Assembly (NCBI RefSeq): GCF_000819805.1 | Contig: NZ_CDCE01000020.1 | Location: 76,726-140,725 of the forward strand | DNA from: Aeromonas diversa CDC 2478-85 | GTDB taxonomy: Bacteria > Pseudomonadota > Gammaproteobacteria > Enterobacterales > Aeromonadaceae | DNA: 64,000 bases | Direction: 5' to 3' | Shown here: positions 46,132-54,702 of the stretch, piece by piece | Layout: each line of letters opens with the position of its first letter | Numbering within the stretch: the first letter of the stretch is position 1 | Notes under the pieces: generated by a model | What the model was told of the DNA's origin: nothing | What the model saw: only the letters and a program-made list of their open reading frames with translations | The model's database searches: none | Made by a program: the position numbers and the translations under genes

Positions 46132-47152
46132 CATGAATTTCAATCAGGCGGCGGTCGATATCGACATCGACAACCTCGAGAAGGCCGCCATCCTGCTGCT
46201 CAGCATGGGCACCGAGGCTGCGGCCAAGGTGATGCAGAAGCTCTCCCGCGATGAGGTGCAGCGCCTCATCGGTCGGATGGCCAACATGCCGAGCGTCAGC
46301 TCCAACGAGGCGCGCTGGACCCTGCAACAGTTCTTCTATGACTACCGTGAGCACAGCGGCATCGGCCGCGCCTCGCGGGAATACCTGGAACAGACCCTGG
46401 ATCTGGCCCTGGGCCAGCGGCTGGCCCGCAGCCTGCTCGACAGCCTCTACGGTGACTCCGTGAGTCAGGATATTCAGCGCCTGCAGTGGGTACCTGCCGA
46501 AGTGCTGGCCCGCTTCTTCCGCAACGAGCACCCGCAGATGCAGGCCGTGCTGCTCGCCTTCCTGCCGCCCCAGACGGCCTCGGCGGTGCTCGATGCTCTG
46601 CCGGCCCCCGTGCACGACGATCTGCTGCTGCGGGTCGCCAACCTCACCTCGGTGAGCGAGCACGTGCTGGGTGAGCTGCGTCTGACCCTGGATCGCTGCC
46701 TCACCTTCGTGGCAGAGCAGTCCGGTGCCAAGGTGAACGGGGTGAAGCAGGCCGCCGACATCCTCAACCGCTATCAGGGCAACAAGGAGGCGATGCTGGG
46801 GCAGCTGCGCGAGTTCGACCTCGACATGGCCAAGGAGATCGAGAAGAACATGTTCGACTTCGCCACCCTGCGTCGCCAGTCCGACGACACCCTGCAGCGC
46901 CTGGTGCAGGAGCTGCAGCCCGAGCTGTTGGCGGTGGCCCTCAAGGGGGCCGAAGAGCCCCTGCGCAAGGCGATCCTCTCCTCCATGCCCAAGCGGATGG
47001 CCCAGTCTCTCGAGGCCCAGATCCAGGATCAGGGCTCGGTCTCTCTGCGCAAGGTCGAACAGGCCCGCGAAGAGGTGATGCAGCTGGTACGCGAGCTGAT
47101 GGAGCAAGGCGAGCTCGAATATCAGCTCTTCGAAGAGCCAACGGTGAGCTGA
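46124..47152 (+). CDS. fliG: Lateral flagellar switch protein FliG
   Basis: Rotor protein that contacts the stator and produces torque. It is 342 aa with N-terminal FliF-binding (IDNLEKAAILLLSMGTEAAA), middle (FRNEHPQMQAVLLAFLP) and C-terminal charged (TLRRQSDDTLQRLVQEL; KGAEEPLRKAILSSMPKRMA) domains. The ATG at 46124 overlaps fliF; a GTG at 46118 and an ATG at 46133 are alternatives. Confidence 0.94.
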   Translation: MNNMNFNQAAVDIDIDNLEKAAILLLSMGTEAAAKVMQKLSRDEVQRLIGRMANMPSVSSNEARWTLQQFFYDYREHSGIGRASREYLEQTLDLALGQRLARSLLDSLYGDSVSQDIQRLQWVPAEVLARFFRNEHPQMQAVLLAFLPPQTASAVLDALPAPVHDDLLLRVANLTSVSEHVLGELRLTLDRCLTFVAEQSGAKVNGVKQAADILNRYQGNKEAMLGQLREFDLDMAKEIEKNMFDFATLRRQSDDTLQRLVQELQPELLAVALKGAEEPLRKAILSSMPKRMAQSLEAQIQDQGSVSLRKVEQAREEVMQLVRELMEQGELEYQLFEEPTVS

Positions 47153-47162
47153 GGAGGGCGGC

Positions 47163-47849
47163 ATGAGTCATAAGTTGCGCAAGCTGGCCCCCGGGGCGAC
47201 CCGTCTCTATCGCTTCCCGCCATTGCGGGGGGAGGGCGATGAGCAGAGCCAGCAGGCCCAGTTCGAGTTCGGATACCGGCAAGGGGTCGAGCAGGGACTG
47301 GAGCAGGGCTATCAGGATGGATTGGAGCAGGGGCGTCAGTGCGGCCACCAGGAGGGACACCAGCAGGGATTCCAGGCTGGCTACCAGCAGGGGGTTGAGC
47401 AGGGGCGTGCCGAGGGGCAGGCCCGCTTCGACGAGGCGCTGCGTCCCTTCCCGGCCTTGCAGGAGCAGCTCAGTGCCCTGGCACGGGAGAAGCTCGATGC
47501 TCAAAAGAACCTCTTGTCTCAGGTGGTGACCCAGGTCGTGCGCCGGGTCATCCAGGCCGAATTTACCCTCAACCCGAGCCAGGTGTTGCTGCAGGTAGAG
47601 CAGGCCCTCGCCGGTCTGCCGGCCGGGCAGGAGAGCGTGACCATCTTCCTCTGCGAGGAGGATCGTCAGCGGCTGGCCGATCTGGGCATGACCGAGTGCC
47701 AGGGGTGGCCGCTGCAATCCGATCCCGCGCTCTCGGTCGGTGACTGCCGGGTCGAGTGCCTCGCCGCGGTGATCGAGGCGCGCACCGACGAGCGCATCGA
47801 TAGCTGCCTCGCCCAGGTGGCGCAGGTGCTGGACGGCGTTCATGCATGA
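47163..47849 (+). CDS. fliH: Lateral flagellar export regulator FliH
   Basis: Binds and regulates the FliI ATPase. It is 228 aa. The N-terminal part shows the long GxxxG-type repeat of FliH (GYRQGVEQGLEQGYQDGLEQ), Gln/Gly-rich up to about residue 85, followed by the FliH/V-type ATPase stalk-like domain. It overlaps fliI by 8 nt. Confidence 0.92.
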   Translation: MSHKLRKLAPGATRLYRFPPLRGEGDEQSQQAQFEFGYRQGVEQGLEQGYQDGLEQGRQCGHQEGHQQGFQAGYQQGVEQGRAEGQARFDEALRPFPALQEQLSALAREKLDAQKNLLSQVVTQVVRRVIQAEFTLNPSQVLLQVEQALAGLPAGQESVTIFLCEEDRQRLADLGMTECQGWPLQSDPALSVGDCRVECLAAVIEARTDERIDSCLAQVAQVLDGVHA

Positions 47850-49170
47850 CGCCTTGCAACAGGCCCTCGAACGGCTCGGTGAAGAGGCGCTGCCGAGCGT
47901 GGCGCCGTTTCGCCGCTACGGCCGGCTGGTGCGGGTCACCGGTCTCACCCTGGAGGTGGTTGGCTGTCAGCTGGTGATAGGCCAGCGCTGCCAGGTCGAG
48001 GCCGCCGGGGAGCACCGCCTGATGGCCGAGGTGGTGGGCTTTAACCGCGACGTCGCCTATCTGATGCCGCTTGAACCCATGCGCGGCCTCTATGCGGGGG
48101 CCCGGGTCTTGCCTCTGGAGGGGGAAGAGACGGTCCACATAGGCCCGCATCTGTTGGGCCGGGTCCTCGATGGCACCCTGTCTCCCCTCGACGGTCGCCC
48201 TCTCGAGCCGGCCGGCACCCCGGTTCCCCTCTTCAATCTCCCCCCCAATCCCTTGCTGCGAACCCCGGTGAGCGAGCCCCTCGACGTGGGGGTGCGCGCC
48301 ATCAATGGCCTGCTGACGGTGGGCAAGGGGCAGCGGCTTGGCCTGTTCGCCGGCTCCGGGGTGGGCAAGAGTATGCTGCTCGGCATGATGACTCGTAACA
48401 CCACGGCCCAGATCGTCGTCGTGGGGCTCATCGGCGAGCGGGGACGCGAGGTGCGCGAGTTTATCGAACACAGCCTGGGAGCCGAGGGGCTGGCCCGGGC
48501 CGTGGTGATCGCGGCACCGGCCGATCAATCGCCCCTGATGCGGCTGCGGGCGGCCCAGGTGTGCCACCGCATCGCCGAGCATTTCCGCGATCAGGGGCAG
48601 GATGTGCTGCTGCTGATGGACTCGCTCACCCGCTACGCCCAGGCCCAGCGCGAGATCGCCCTGGCCATCGGCGAGCCGCCGGCCACCCGGGGATACCCCC
48701 CGTCCGTCTTCAGTCTGCTCACCCAGCTGGTAGAGCGGGCCGGCAACGGGATACACCCCCAGGGCAGCCTGAGCGCCTTCTATACGGTACTGGCCGAGGG
48801 GGATGATCAGCAGGATCCCGTGGTCGACGCGGCCCGCGCCATTCTCGACGGCCACATAGTGCTGACCCGCCGTCTGGCCGAGGAGGGGCACTATCCCGCC
48901 ATCGACATAGGCGCATCGGTGAGCCGGGTGATGACCCAGATCGTCGCCCCCGACTGGTTGCAGGCGGCGGTGCGAACCCGGCAACACTGGGGCCGTTATC
49001 AGCAGGTGCGCGAGCTGTTGCCCCTGGGCGGTTATCAGGCCGGCGCCGATCCCCAGATGGACGAGGCGGTGCAGCGTTATCCGCAGATTGCCGCCTTCTT
49101 GCAGCAGGGGATCCACGAGGCCTCGCCCCTCGGTGGTGTGGTTGAACAACTCAGGCAGGTGGCCGGCTGA
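47842..49170 (+). CDS. fliI: Lateral flagellar export ATPase FliI
   Basis: F1-like ATPase that drives or primes flagellar export. Walker A lies in FAGSGVGKS near residue 169, Walker B in VLLLMDSLTRYAQ, and the family motif RGYPPSVFS follows. It is 442 aa (Salmonella 456). Its stop shares one base with the fliJ start. Confidence 0.95.
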   Translation: MHDALQQALERLGEEALPSVAPFRRYGRLVRVTGLTLEVVGCQLVIGQRCQVEAAGEHRLMAEVVGFNRDVAYLMPLEPMRGLYAGARVLPLEGEETVHIGPHLLGRVLDGTLSPLDGRPLEPAGTPVPLFNLPPNPLLRTPVSEPLDVGVRAINGLLTVGKGQRLGLFAGSGVGKSMLLGMMTRNTTAQIVVVGLIGERGREVREFIEHSLGAEGLARAVVIAAPADQSPLMRLRAAQVCHRIAEHFRDQGQDVLLLMDSLTRYAQAQREIALAIGEPPATRGYPPSVFSLLTQLVERAGNGIHPQGSLSAFYTVLAEGDDQQDPVVDAARAILDGHIVLTRRLAEEGHYPAIDIGASVSRVMTQIVAPDWLQAAVRTRQHWGRYQQVRELLPLGGYQAGADPQMDEAVQRYPQIAAFLQQGIHEASPLGGVVEQLRQVAG

Positions 49171-49580
49171 TGCTAAAACGCTATCTCACCTTGCAACAGG
49201 ACTCCCTCTCCCGTCTCGGGGAGGAGCGTCAGCGCCTGCGTACGCAGGCCGAGCGGGAGGAGCAGCGCGCCCTGCGTCTGCAGGGCGTGCTTGGCGAGCT
49301 CGCCCGCCCTCCCGCCAAGCCTCATCCCCTGCTGTGGCAGAATCAGCAGCAGATGGGGCAGCAGGTGCGCCGCTTGTTCGAGCATCAGGTGCAGCAGAGC
49401 GCCCTGGCCCGACTCGAGCTGGAGCGTCATGAAGAGGCGTTACGCCATCAGTTTGGTCGGGTGAAGGGGTTGGAGCAGCTGCTTTCACGCCGCGAAGAGG
49501 GGCAGAAACAGCGGGAGGAGCTGGCCACCCAGCGCCAGCTCGACGAGCTGGCCACCCAGCGCTTCCTGCGCCGGGAGTGA
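49170..49580 (+). CDS. fliJ: Lateral flagellar export chaperone/stalk FliJ
   Basis: A 136-residue, almost wholly helical, Gln/Glu/Arg-rich coiled-coil protein following fliI, the usual place for fliJ. It inserts into the FliI ring like the gamma subunit of F1. The sequence is poorly conserved; the call rests on position and composition. It is convergent with flgN, with a 1-nt gap. Confidence 0.82.
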   Translation: MLKRYLTLQQDSLSRLGEERQRLRTQAEREEQRALRLQGVLGELARPPAKPHPLLWQNQQQMGQQVRRLFEHQVQQSALARLELERHEEALRHQFGRVKGLEQLLSRREEGQKQREELATQRQLDELATQRFLRRE

Positions 49581-49581
49581 C

Positions 49582-50010
49582 TCAGGGCATCGGCTCCGGG
49601 TAGGCTTCCTGTTGGCCCAGCAGCTGGCGTATGGTCTCGACCTGGCCGGCCAGCAGACGGCCGTTGCGTTCGTTTCGCTGCTTGCACTGGAGCAGCAGCT
49701 CTTCGAGCCTGAGCCACTGGGGGGAGAGACGTCGCTGCACCGGCTCGGGCAGCCGGCCGATGAGGCGGGCCATGCCCTGCTGGTTCGGCTCGAGCCCGAA
49801 GGCGCGCAGCTGTTGGCAGCGATCCTGGGCCGAGAGTTGCACCTCGCCCATCAGCCCGGTCAGGGTCAGGTTGAAGCGGGTCAGCCCCTCAACGTCATGG
49901 GTGCCCAGCAGCTGATACTGCTCGTCGAGCAGCTGACAGAGCCGCTGATAGCGGCCGAGATCCTGCTGCACCCCCTGGATCAGGGTCTGGAGACGCTGAC
50001 GCGGGGTCAT
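49582..50010 (-). CDS. flgN: Lateral flagellar chaperone FlgN
   Basis: Export chaperone for FlgK and FlgL. It is 142 aa, helical, Gln/Leu-rich with no membrane segment. It follows flgM with a 4-nt overlap on the minus strand, the conserved flgMN order. Identification is by position and length; the sequence itself is weakly conserved. Confidence 0.82.
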   Translation of the reverse strand: MTPRQRLQTLIQGVQQDLGRYQRLCQLLDEQYQLLGTHDVEGLTRFNLTLTGLMGEVQLSAQDRCQQLRAFGLEPNQQGMARLIGRLPEPVQRRLSPQWLRLEELLLQCKQRNERNGRLLAGQVETIRQLLGQQEAYPEPMP

Positions 50011-50282
50011 TTACGGTGCAGATCGACGATGGCGCGTCCCAGGGTTTCCATGTCCAGGGTCAGCTTGCCCTCGGCGATGGCCTGGCGGATCTGCTGGACC
50101 TTGTCCATGTCCACGTCGGAGAGATCCTGCATGCGCTGGCGTGCCTGCTCGAGCCCCTGCGCCTCGACGCTGATCTCGGCCTGGGCCCGTGGGGCGGCAG
50201 CGGCGGGCGTACCCGGCAGGCTCTCCTGCTTACGGGGCTGGGCGGCGTGAAAGAGGGCGCCGTCGGTTCGTTGAATCTTCAT
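50007..50282 (-). CDS. flgM: Lateral anti-sigma-28 factor FlgM
   Basis: Small protein (91 aa) that holds the flagellar sigma-28 inactive until the hook is complete and FlgM is exported. The disordered Ala/Pro-rich N-terminal half and the C-terminal sigma-binding part (DMDKVQQIRQAIAEGKLTLD) match the family. Its partner is expected to be the lateral sigma factor LafS, not in this window. A sigma-28-like promoter lies 32 nt upstream. Confidence 0.88.
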   Translation of the reverse strand: MKIQRTDGALFHAAQPRKQESLPGTPAAAAPRAQAEISVEAQGLEQARQRMQDLSDVDMDKVQQIRQAIAEGKLTLDMETLGRAIVDLHRK

Positions 50283-50313
50283 AGACTGATGCTTCCTGTT
50301 GTCCTGTCACTGA

Positions 50314-50342
50314 AAAGCGACCGCTCTTTCCCATAACTTTAG
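50314..50342 (-). promoter_or_regulatory. Lateral sigma-28 (LafS-type) promoter of flgM
   Basis: On the minus strand CTAAAGTTA (starting at 50342) and GTCGCTTT (50321-50314) have 21 nt between their first bases, exactly as upstream of lafA1 and lafA2. Confidence 0.7.
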
Positions 50343-50364
50343 GCGAGCGCCATCTCATTTCCCC

Positions 50365-51054
50365 TCAGAAGCGGGTCTCCACTTCCCCCCGCCCGGTCAC
50401 CCAGGCCTGCACCTCCTTGCCGGAGGTGAGGTTGCGTACCCGAATGGCCTCGCCCACCACCCCATCCTGCAGGGCCTCGCCGCGCATGGAGGCGCTAAAC
50501 CCCTCGCTGCCGGCGCGGATGATCACCTCCTGACCCCGCTCCACCGCATGGCGCACCTTGAGATCGAGCTCGCCAATCAGCTGGCCGGCACGCAGCTTGC
50601 GGCTGCTCTGCTCTCCGATCAGGGGGCGGTTGGCGGGGATAAAGCCGCGGTAGAGGCGGCTCACCTCGACCGGCTTGCTCACCAGGTCCCCGTTTCCGAT
50701 CGGCTGGCCCCGCTCAATGTCTCGCGCCGCCCGCCACACCTGCAGGGTGACGCGCACCTCGACCCGGCCGCGCAGGCTCCAGACCGGATCGCCGCAGCGG
50801 ATGAGATAGGGGCGGCGACCAAACGGCTCGCGATACTGACCGCCGGCTTCCAGCATCAGGGGCTGCTTGCAGGGGGGCAGCTCGCTGGCGCCTGGCGCCA
50901 CCCAGACCTGAAACTGGCTCTCGGGGGTCGGCCAGTGCTGACTCTGGCCATAGCGCTCGAGCTCGGCACGGGCATCGTCCAGCAGCAGCTGCTCCAGGGT
51001 GGCGTGCGCCGGCCAGGCGAGCAGCAAGGGCAGGGCAAGCAGGTACTTCCTCAT
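50365..51054 (-). CDS. flgA: Lateral flagellar P-ring chaperone FlgA
   Basis: Periplasmic chaperone for P-ring (FlgI) assembly. From the ATG at 51054 it is 229 aa with a signal peptide (KYLLALPLLLAWPAHA). The C-terminal SAF domain follows (VWRAARDIERGQPIGNGDL... VRNLTSGKEVQAWVTG). A longer frame upstream (ATGs at 51078 and 51171) lacks a leader-like start. It is divergent from flgB. Confidence 0.9.
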   Translation of the reverse strand: MRKYLLALPLLLAWPAHATLEQLLLDDARAELERYGQSQHWPTPESQFQVWVAPGASELPPCKQPLMLEAGGQYREPFGRRPYLIRCGDPVWSLRGRVEVRVTLQVWRAARDIERGQPIGNGDLVSKPVEVSRLYRGFIPANRPLIGEQSSRKLRAGQLIGELDLKVRHAVERGQEVIIRAGSEGFSASMRGEALQDGVVGEAIRVRNLTSGKEVQAWVTGRGEVETRF

Positions 51055-51112
51055 CGGAAACAGGACTTCCTCTTTCATGGCGCCGTGGCCAATGGGGGCC
51101 GGTAAGGGGCCC

Positions 51113-51118
51113 ATTATA
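51113..51118 (-). promoter_or_regulatory. -10 box for flgA
   Basis: A perfect TATAAT on the minus strand, 59 nt upstream of the chosen flgA start. There is no convincing -35 box. Confidence 0.45.
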
Positions 51119-51133
51119 CGCCATGATGCAAGC

Positions 51134-51149
51134 TGGCATGACTCTTGTT
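51134..51149 (+). promoter_or_regulatory. Sigma-54-like promoter of the flgB operon
   Basis: TGGCATGACTCTTGTT resembles the -24/-12 consensus TGGCACG-N4-TTGCT: the GG element and TTG are in correct register (GG-N10-GT, where the consensus has GC). It lies 41 nt upstream of flgB and is a likely LafK target. Confidence 0.62.
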
Positions 51150-51189
51150 TAAGGCATCGCCACCCAGCCATGCAACCACAGGATGAAGG

Positions 51190-51564
51190 ATGAGCATCTC
51201 ATTTGACCAAGCCCTCGGGGTTCACCCCTATGCCTTGCAGGTGCGTACCGAACGGGCGCGCATCATCGCCGGCAACCTGGCTAACGTAGACACACCGGGT
51301 TATCTGGCACGGGATCTCGACTACAAGGCGATCCTCTCCCGTGTGGCCGACCAGGTATCGGCCGGTCAGATGGACAACTTTGCCATGAGCGAAGTGGATC
51401 ATCCTCTCTACCGCATCCCCTATCAGCCCTCACAAGATGGCAACACGGCGGAACTCGGGGTGGAGCAGGGCAAGTTTGCCAACAACGCCATGGACTACCA
51501 GACCAGCCTGACCTTCCTCAACATGAAGATCAGCGGTATCGCCAAGGCCATAGAGGGACGCTGA
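51190..51564 (+). CDS. flgB: Lateral flagellar rod protein FlgB
   Basis: Proximal rod protein, 124 aa. The axial-family motif (IIAGNLANVDTPGYLARD) is at the N terminus and NAMDYQTSLTFLNMK near the C terminus. It is the first gene of the long rod-hook-ring operon; AGGATGAAGG precedes the ATG. Confidence 0.94.
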   Translation: MSISFDQALGVHPYALQVRTERARIIAGNLANVDTPGYLARDLDYKAILSRVADQVSAGQMDNFAMSEVDHPLYRIPYQPSQDGNTAELGVEQGKFANNAMDYQTSLTFLNMKISGIAKAIEGR

Positions 51565-51566
51565 TC

Positions 51567-51992
51567 ATGTCGTTCAATCGTATCTATGACATCGCGGGCA
51601 GCGCCATGCGTGCCCAGACCGTCCGCCTCGACACGGTCGCCTCCAACCTGGCCAACGTGGACAGCGTGGCGGGCAGTGAGGACGAGGCCTTTCGCGCCAT
51701 CAAGCCGGTCTTCTCCACCCTCTACAAGCGGGTGCAGGAGAGTGGCGGCCTGGGGGCGGCCGAGGTCTCCATCGCCGGGGTGGTGCAGTCGGATCGGGAG
51801 GTGCAAAAGCGCCTCGAGCCCGATAATCCGCTGGCCGACGAGCAGGGCTATGTCTACTACTCCAACGTCAACGCCGTGGAAGAGATGGCCGACATGATGA
51901 GTGCCTCCCGTGGCTTCGAGACCTCGGTCGAGGTGATGAACCGTATCGCCAGCATGCAGCAGGGTCTGCTGCGTCTGGGGCAGGGCGTATGA
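51567..51992 (+). CDS. flgC: Lateral flagellar rod protein FlgC
   Basis: Proximal rod protein, 141 aa, with the axial N-terminal motif (TVASNLANVDSVAGSEDEAF) and C-terminal VNAVEEMADMMSASRGFE. It lies 2 nt after flgB and overlaps flgD by 4 nt. Confidence 0.94.
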   Translation: MSFNRIYDIAGSAMRAQTVRLDTVASNLANVDSVAGSEDEAFRAIKPVFSTLYKRVQESGGLGAAEVSIAGVVQSDREVQKRLEPDNPLADEQGYVYYSNVNAVEEMADMMSASRGFETSVEVMNRIASMQQGLLRLGQGV

Positions 51993-52684
51993 GCCTCGCC
52001 AGTGTAAGCGCCCTCGACTCGGCGCGCAGTACCAGCCAGAGCGGCAAGAGCGAGCAGGTGGCGGCCAACGGCACCGGCCAGAGCACGGGAGCAAACGGTC
52101 TCCCCCTGCGCAACGAGTTCTTGCAGATGATGGTGGCGCAGATCCAGAACCAGGATCCGCTCAACCCCCTCGACGGTACCCAGTATGTGAGCCAGCTGGC
52201 CCAGTTCAGCATGGTGGAGGGGGTCGAGAGCCTCAAGGTGATGCAGCAGCGCAACATCGCCATGCAGGAGTCGTCACAGGTGCTCTCCAGCACCGCCCTC
52301 ATCGGCAAGGAGGTGATGGTGCCGGGCGAGCGCATGACCCTGGCCAAAGAGCAGCCGCTGCGCGGTCAGATTGAGCTGCCCCAAGGCGCCGATGGCGTGG
52401 TGCTCAAGGTCTATGACCAGCACGGTCAGGTGGTGGCCGGCAAGCAGTGGGGGCAGAGCAAGGCGGGCACGCTGGATTACGATCTCCCGACCTTGCCTGT
52501 GGGTCAGTACCGCTTCGAGGTGACCGCCAAGGTCGACGGCAAGCCCATGAGCGCTCGCCACTATCTGGCCAGCGAGGTGGAGCGGGTTGCGCTCAACAGC
52601 GATGGTCAAATCATGTTGCATGTCGCCGGGCTTGGCGATGTCCCCCTCTTTAGCGCCATCCAGTTCGGCAAGGGCGCCGCCTAA
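51989..52684 (+). CDS. flgD: Lateral flagellar hook cap FlgD
   Basis: Scaffold that caps the growing hook. It is 231 aa with the conserved N-terminal segment (NEFLQMMVAQIQNQDPLNPL) and a C-terminal FlgD Ig-like/Tudor region. It overlaps flgC by 4 nt. Confidence 0.94.
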   Translation: MSLASVSALDSARSTSQSGKSEQVAANGTGQSTGANGLPLRNEFLQMMVAQIQNQDPLNPLDGTQYVSQLAQFSMVEGVESLKVMQQRNIAMQESSQVLSSTALIGKEVMVPGERMTLAKEQPLRGQIELPQGADGVVLKVYDQHGQVVAGKQWGQSKAGTLDYDLPTLPVGQYRFEVTAKVDGKPMSARHYLASEVERVALNSDGQIMLHVAGLGDVPLFSAIQFGKGAA

Positions 52685-52704
52685 CGGCACACAGGAGCAC
52701 TACC

Positions 52705-53925
52705 ATGTCTTTTAATATCGGTCTGAGCGGCCTGCGTGCCGTCAACCAGGAGCTGAGCGTCATCAGCAACAACGTGGCGAACGCCAGCACCGCAGGTTTC
52801 AAGGCCAGCCGCGCCGAGTTCGCCGCCATCTACAGCGGCGGCCAGGCCGGCGGTGTGGAAGTCGCCAACGTCTCGCAAAACTTCGATCGCAAGGGCGATG
52901 TGCTCAGGAGCGGTCGTCCCCTCGACATGGCGATCTCGGGCAACGGCTTCTTCGTATTGAAAGATGCCAACGGCCAGACCAGCTACACCCGTGCCGGCAT
53001 GTTCCGCAAGGATGCCGACAACTATCTGGTCTCCAACATCTCGGGCAAGCGCCTGCAGGGCTACGGCATCGGTGCCAACGGCCAGCTGCAGACCGGCGTG
53101 GTCGGGGATATCCAGGTCAGCTCGGCCAGCCTGGCGGCCAAGCCGTCGGACAAGCTCGAGTTTGTCGGTAACCTCAAGGCCGATGCCAGCAAGATCACCG
53201 TCACCCCCTTCGACCCGAACAAGGCGGAGACCTATAACTTCTCCCAGTCGAGCAAGGTCTACGACTCCCTCGGCATCGAGCACTCCCTGACCCAGTACTT
53301 CGTCAAGACCGGGGACAATGCGTGGCAGATTAACTACACCTTCGATGGCAAGGTGATGGAAACGGGAACGCCTGCGGCCGCTCTTTCCACACCACTGAAG
53401 TTCAAGCCGGATGGCACCATCGACTTTGGTACACCGGCTGTTCTCCCCCCCAAGCTGGACCTGGCTCCTCCCGGTGCCGATCCGATTAAGCTGGAGGTCG
53501 ATCTGAGCAAGCTGAGCCAATATGGCTCTGACTTCAACGTGACCCGCAACCAGTCCAATGGCTATGGGGCGGGCGAGCTGACCGGCGTCAGTGTCGATGA
53601 CAAGGGCGGCGTCTATGCCATGTTCACCAATGGCCAGCGTCTGCAGCAGGGTCAGGTGGTGATGGCCAACTTCACCAACCCAGATGGCCTGATGCAGTCT
53701 GACAACACCAGCTGGGTGCAGACCTTCAGCTCCGGCCAGCCGGTCATGGGCGCGCCGGGGACCGGCACCCTGGGCTCCCTGGCCACGGGCGGTTACGAGA
53801 GCTCCAACGTGGATATCTCCAGCGAGCTGGTGGGGCTGATGACGGCCCAGCGCAACTACCAGGCCAATGCCAAGAGCATCAGCTCGGCCGACAAGATGAC
53901 CCAGGTCCTCTTCAACAGCTTCTAA
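52705..53925 (+). CDS. flgE: Lateral flagellar hook protein FlgE
   Basis: Main hook subunit, 406 aa. The N-terminal axial motif (VISNNVANASTAGFKASRAE) and the C-terminal motif (LVGLMTAQRNYQANAKSISS) flank the variable central D1/D2 domains. CAGGAG precedes the ATG. Confidence 0.95.
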   Translation: MSFNIGLSGLRAVNQELSVISNNVANASTAGFKASRAEFAAIYSGGQAGGVEVANVSQNFDRKGDVLRSGRPLDMAISGNGFFVLKDANGQTSYTRAGMFRKDADNYLVSNISGKRLQGYGIGANGQLQTGVVGDIQVSSASLAAKPSDKLEFVGNLKADASKITVTPFDPNKAETYNFSQSSKVYDSLGIEHSLTQYFVKTGDNAWQINYTFDGKVMETGTPAAALSTPLKFKPDGTIDFGTPAVLPPKLDLAPPGADPIKLEVDLSKLSQYGSDFNVTRNQSNGYGAGELTGVSVDDKGGVYAMFTNGQRLQQGQVVMANFTNPDGLMQSDNTSWVQTFSSGQPVMGAPGTGTLGSLATGGYESSNVDISSELVGLMTAQRNYQANAKSISSADKMTQVLFNSF

Positions 53926-53935
53926 GGGGTAAGGC

Positions 53936-54670
53936 GTGGAGAAACTGATCTACACCGCCATGTCCGGGGCCCAGCACACCCTGATGGCCCAGCAGATCCG
54001 GGCCAACAACCTGGCCAACGTGAACACGGCGGGTTTTCGCGCCGACTTCGAGCGGGTCTCTGCCTACTCGGTGGGCGGAGATGGTCTGCCGAGCCGGGTG
54101 CTGGCCAAGGAGCAGCAGGCGGGTTCCAACTTTGCCGCCGGCGCCCTGATGAAGACGGATCGCACCCTGGATGTGGCGGTGCGCGGCTCCGGCTTCTTCA
54201 CGGTGCAGACCGCCGATGGCCAGGAGGCCTATACCCGGGCCGGCAACCTCGAGCTGGACGCCGATGGCCTGCTGACGGTCAACGGCCGCCCGGTGCAGGG
54301 TGAGGGGGGCGAGATGGTCTTGCCGCCCCACCGCTCCTTGAGTATCGGCAAGGATGGCACCCTCTCCATCGTCCCCCTCGGCCAGGGGGCGCGCCTCGAG
54401 GTCGGGCGCCTCAAGCTGGTCGACCCTGAGCTGGGTGAGCTGGTGAAGGGGGTGGATGGCCTGTTTCGCCTGCGCCAGGGGGGCGAGGCGGAGGCGAGCG
54501 AACAGGTGGCGGTGGCCTCAGGTTTTCTCGAAGGCTCCAACGTCAACGCGGTGGACGAGCTCATCAACACCATGTCGCTGAGCCGCAACTTCGAGTTGCA
54601 GGTCAAGTTGATGAAGAGCGCCGACGATCAGGCCCGGCAAGGGGCTAGACTCATTTCCGGTCAGGGCTGA
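53936..54670 (+). CDS. flgF: Lateral flagellar rod protein FlgF
   Basis: Proximal rod protein, 244 aa, with the axial N-terminal motif (IRANNLANVNTAGFRADFER) and C-terminal NAVDELINTMSLSRNFELQ. GTG start at 53936 with AAGG close upstream, 10 nt after flgE. Confidence 0.94.
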   Translation: MEKLIYTAMSGAQHTLMAQQIRANNLANVNTAGFRADFERVSAYSVGGDGLPSRVLAKEQQAGSNFAAGALMKTDRTLDVAVRGSGFFTVQTADGQEAYTRAGNLELDADGLLTVNGRPVQGEGGEMVLPPHRSLSIGKDGTLSIVPLGQGARLEVGRLKLVDPELGELVKGVDGLFRLRQGGEAEASEQVAVASGFLEGSNVNAVDELINTMSLSRNFELQVKLMKSADDQARQGARLISGQG

Positions 54671-54702
54671 TGGCCCTGACTCCAGCGAAGGATAAACAAT
54701 AG

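Noticed and set aside
47569..49149. 526-codon minus-strand frame opposite fliI
   Set aside because: Shadow of the fliH/fliI codons; composition is His/Gln/Arg-rich with no domain.
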